Below are positions 5,820 to 5,960 of a stretch of 5,960 nucleotides of DNA, in pieces (the first letter of the stretch is position 1; every line of letters begins with the position of its first letter). The notes below the pieces were generated by a model that was not told where the DNA came from, ran no database searches, and saw only the letters and a program-made list of their open reading frames with translations. The position numbers were made by a program, and so were the translations under genes. Source of the DNA: Candidatus Alistipes excrementipullorum (GTDB lineage Bacteria > Bacteroidota > Bacteroidia > Bacteroidales > Rikenellaceae); assembly GCA_019113665.1 (NCBI GenBank), contig DXGW01000080.1:1-5960 (forward strand), in the 5' to 3' direction.

Positions 5820-5870
5820 ACTCCCTGCCGATTGTACGGCTCGCGCAGGTTGTTCGCGACATTCGGGAGT
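5820..5870 (-). promoter_or_regulatory. Possible three-way-junction RNA in the NigD-like 5' leader
   Basis: On the minus strand ACTCCC (5870-5865) pairs with GGGAGT (5825-5820) as a 6-bp closing stem. Within it TCGCG/CGCGA (5859-5855, 5845-5841) forms a 5-bp stem with a 9-base loop. It is followed without a gap by GCCG/CGGC (5840-5837, 5830-5827) with a 6-base loop. The junction strands are 5, 0 and 1 bases. The structure ends 22 to 31 bases before the candidate start codons, leaving the translation start itself AT-rich and open. I do not recognise it as a known riboswitch class. Confidence 0.4.
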
Positions 5871-5960
5871 ACCGGTTTCGTATATAAAACTCGAAAAACG
5901 CAAAACATTGCATCGGAGAGAGAAAAAAATTTCATGCTTCTTATGAAAAATATATACAGC

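Overview
The window looks like the chromosome of a Bacteroidota member, most likely order Bacteroidales. Four things point there: a NigD-like lipoprotein, an ECF sigma factor of the ECF21 type, an anti-sigma-like protein fused to an outer-membrane barrel, and the near absence of Shine-Dalgarno sequences before the starts. The fairly GC-rich coding DNA with AT-rich gaps would suit an Alistipes-like genome, but that genus is a guess.

Layout. Positions 1-90 form the groES leader, with a sigma-54-like -24/-12 candidate and a small palindrome. groES (91-360) and groEL (381-2009) follow as a heat-shock operon closed by a very clear intrinsic terminator (2041-2072). A secreted SGNH/GDSL hydrolase (2136-2795) comes next on the same strand; its probable promoter starts inside the terminator's T tract. 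A strong hairpin (2807-2840) separates it from a convergent minus-strand cluster. Read in its own direction, that cluster is a NigD-like lipoprotein (5789-5046), a 222-base gap rich in inverted repeats, an ECF sigma factor (4823-4254), and, only 3 bases on, a 453-residue membrane protein (4250-2889). The right end (5799-5960) is the NigD leader and holds a possible compact three-way-junction RNA.

How the genes work together. GroES and GroEL form the housekeeping chaperonin. The minus-strand cluster is the notable part. The last gene appears to encode one polypeptide with a cytoplasmic anti-sigma-like segment, one inner-membrane helix, a periplasmic linker of about 220 residues and a C-terminal outer-membrane beta-barrel. 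Such a protein could hold the neighbouring sigma factor while touching both membranes. This matches the dual membrane-spanning anti-sigma (Dma) and Das sigma pairs reported from Bacteroides thetaiotaomicron, which control vesicle formation, so the architecture is not wholly new. The specific locus, its NigD neighbour and its structured intergenic DNA deserve attention. I found no tRNA, rRNA, CRISPR array, insertion sequence or phage gene, and no gene-free stretch above 300 bases.
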